Positions 63,659-64,000 of a stretch of DNA of 64,000 nucleotides are shown here, in pieces (the stretch's first letter is position 1; each line of letters opens with the position of its first letter). The DNA lies in NCBI RefSeq assembly GCF_002217985.1, contig NZ_BCMI01000006.1, positions 1-64,000 on the forward strand, read 5' to 3'. This DNA is from Secundilactobacillus pentosiphilus (GTDB lineage Bacteria; Bacillota; Bacilli; Lactobacillales; Lactobacillaceae). The notes beneath the pieces were generated by a model, which was given only the letters and a program-made list of their open reading frames with translations, was not told the DNA's origin and ran no database searches. A program made the translations under genes and the position numbers.

Positions 63659-64000
63659 CTATTCGAACATGATCGTGTTATCTTCAACTTCGTACGGGTT
63701 ATCCTTGTTGATATGATCGTAAAACAGGATACCATGAAGATGGTCGATCTCATGCTGGCAAACGATGGCTGGATAATTCTTGAGGCGAACTTTTTTAGTT
63801 TCACCCTTTGTGTTCTGGTAGCGCAAGGTAATTCGGTCATGCCGCGGTACGAAACCGGGGACGTCTTTGTCTACAGATAAGCAGCCTTCACCTTCAGTTA
63901 AGGCACCGTTTTGAACTGAATGACTAATGATAACTGGGTTAATGATGACATCAGTAAAGGGGGATTTTGCACCCTCTTCAGCTGGAACTAACACAGCTGC
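63659..64000 (-). CDS. def: Peptide deformylase, partial (5' end beyond the window)
   Basis: The C-terminal 113 residues of a type II peptide deformylase, which removes the formyl group from nascent proteins. Motif 2 EGCLSV and motif 3 QHEIDHLHG, which hold the iron or zinc ligands, are both present; motif 1 (GxGLAAPQ) lies outside the window. The frame is open to the window edge, so the GTG at 63994 is not taken as start. The insertion after motif 2 (DKDVPGFVPRH) is typical of Gram-positive type II enzymes. Confidence 0.93.
   Translation of the reverse strand, partial: AAVLVPAEEGAKSPFTDVIINPVIISHSVQNGALTEGEGCLSVDKDVPGFVPRHDRITLRYQNTKGETKKVRLKNYPAIVCQHEIDHLHGILFYDHINKDNPYEVEDNTIMFE

Overview
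The window is chromosomal DNA of a low-GC Gram-positive bacterium, almost certainly a member of the Lactobacillaceae. This rests on gene content and order: an mraZ-rsmH-ftsL-pbp-mraY-murD-murG-divIB-ftsA-ftsZ-sepF-ylmG-ylmH-divIVA-ileS division and wall cluster with a T-box before ileS, a spx-mecA-coiA-pepF-spxH-relQ-nadK-rluD block, the small lactobacillal families DUF4044, DUF3397 and DUF1831, rpoY-rnjA, and an arginine deiminase operon. The species cannot be fixed from the sequence alone. Most of the window is conserved core genome. I saw no prophage, transposase, CRISPR array or rRNA gene.

Layout. 1-1720: 18 tRNA genes in one direction, closed by a terminator, with a duplicated fMet-Asp pair at the end. 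1750-3760: two minus-strand genes (a DUF2075 ATPase and an ABM-like small protein) and a hairpin-plus-tail repeat. 3870-12490: an MBL hydrolase, then spx, mecA, coiA and pepF, with spxH convergent, then relQ-nadK-rluD as an overlapping operon. 12560-13760: cutC (minus), a free-standing small transcription unit, and a long structured leader before trmL. 14300-17380: ftsK, DUF4044 (minus) and DUF3397. 17470-34040: the dcw cluster with a probable MraZ operator, then divIVA, T-box and ileS. 34340-38940: cold-shock protein, Nudix hydrolase, mtnN, cysteine desulfurase, DUF1831 and mnmA (tRNA thiolation). 39055-44010: histidine phosphatase, TPR protein, recD2 and a prs paralog with an unusual PRPP loop. 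44121-49230: oligopeptide-binding lipoprotein, murQ behind a cre site, aldo/keto reductase and a LacI regulator. 49420-53900: arcA-arcB-arcC-(long hairpin)-arcR. 53960-56690: a muropeptide-recycling operon (dipeptide epimerase, NlpC/P60 peptidase, cytoplasmic class A-type serine hydrolase). 56780-59630: secreted DUF1002 and LysM-NlpC/P60 proteins and a small coiled-coil protein. 59730-64000: lipid kinase, rnjA-rpoY, a small membrane protein and the cut 3' part of def.

How they work together. The window holds much of the envelope and division programme (precursor synthesis, septal PBP, divisome, DNA translocase, muropeptide recycling by two routes) plus stress control (Spx with both of its likely proteolytic adaptors, RelQ, RNase J, RpoY). 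The arc operon provides ATP and ammonia from arginine, but no arginine/ornithine antiporter is visible here.

The least explained signals are: (i) two copies of a hairpin-plus-tail element, each just downstream of a gene and in the same direction, sharing the hairpin tip and a tail of about 120 bp while the stems differ but still pair; (ii) a promoter- and terminator-bounded transcript of about 110 nt between cutC and trmL with a 30-codon ORF running through its terminator; (iii) the diverged prs copy; and (iv) tRNA oddities (loss of U55 in one tRNA-Asp copy, a T-C mismatch in the tRNA-Phe acceptor stem).
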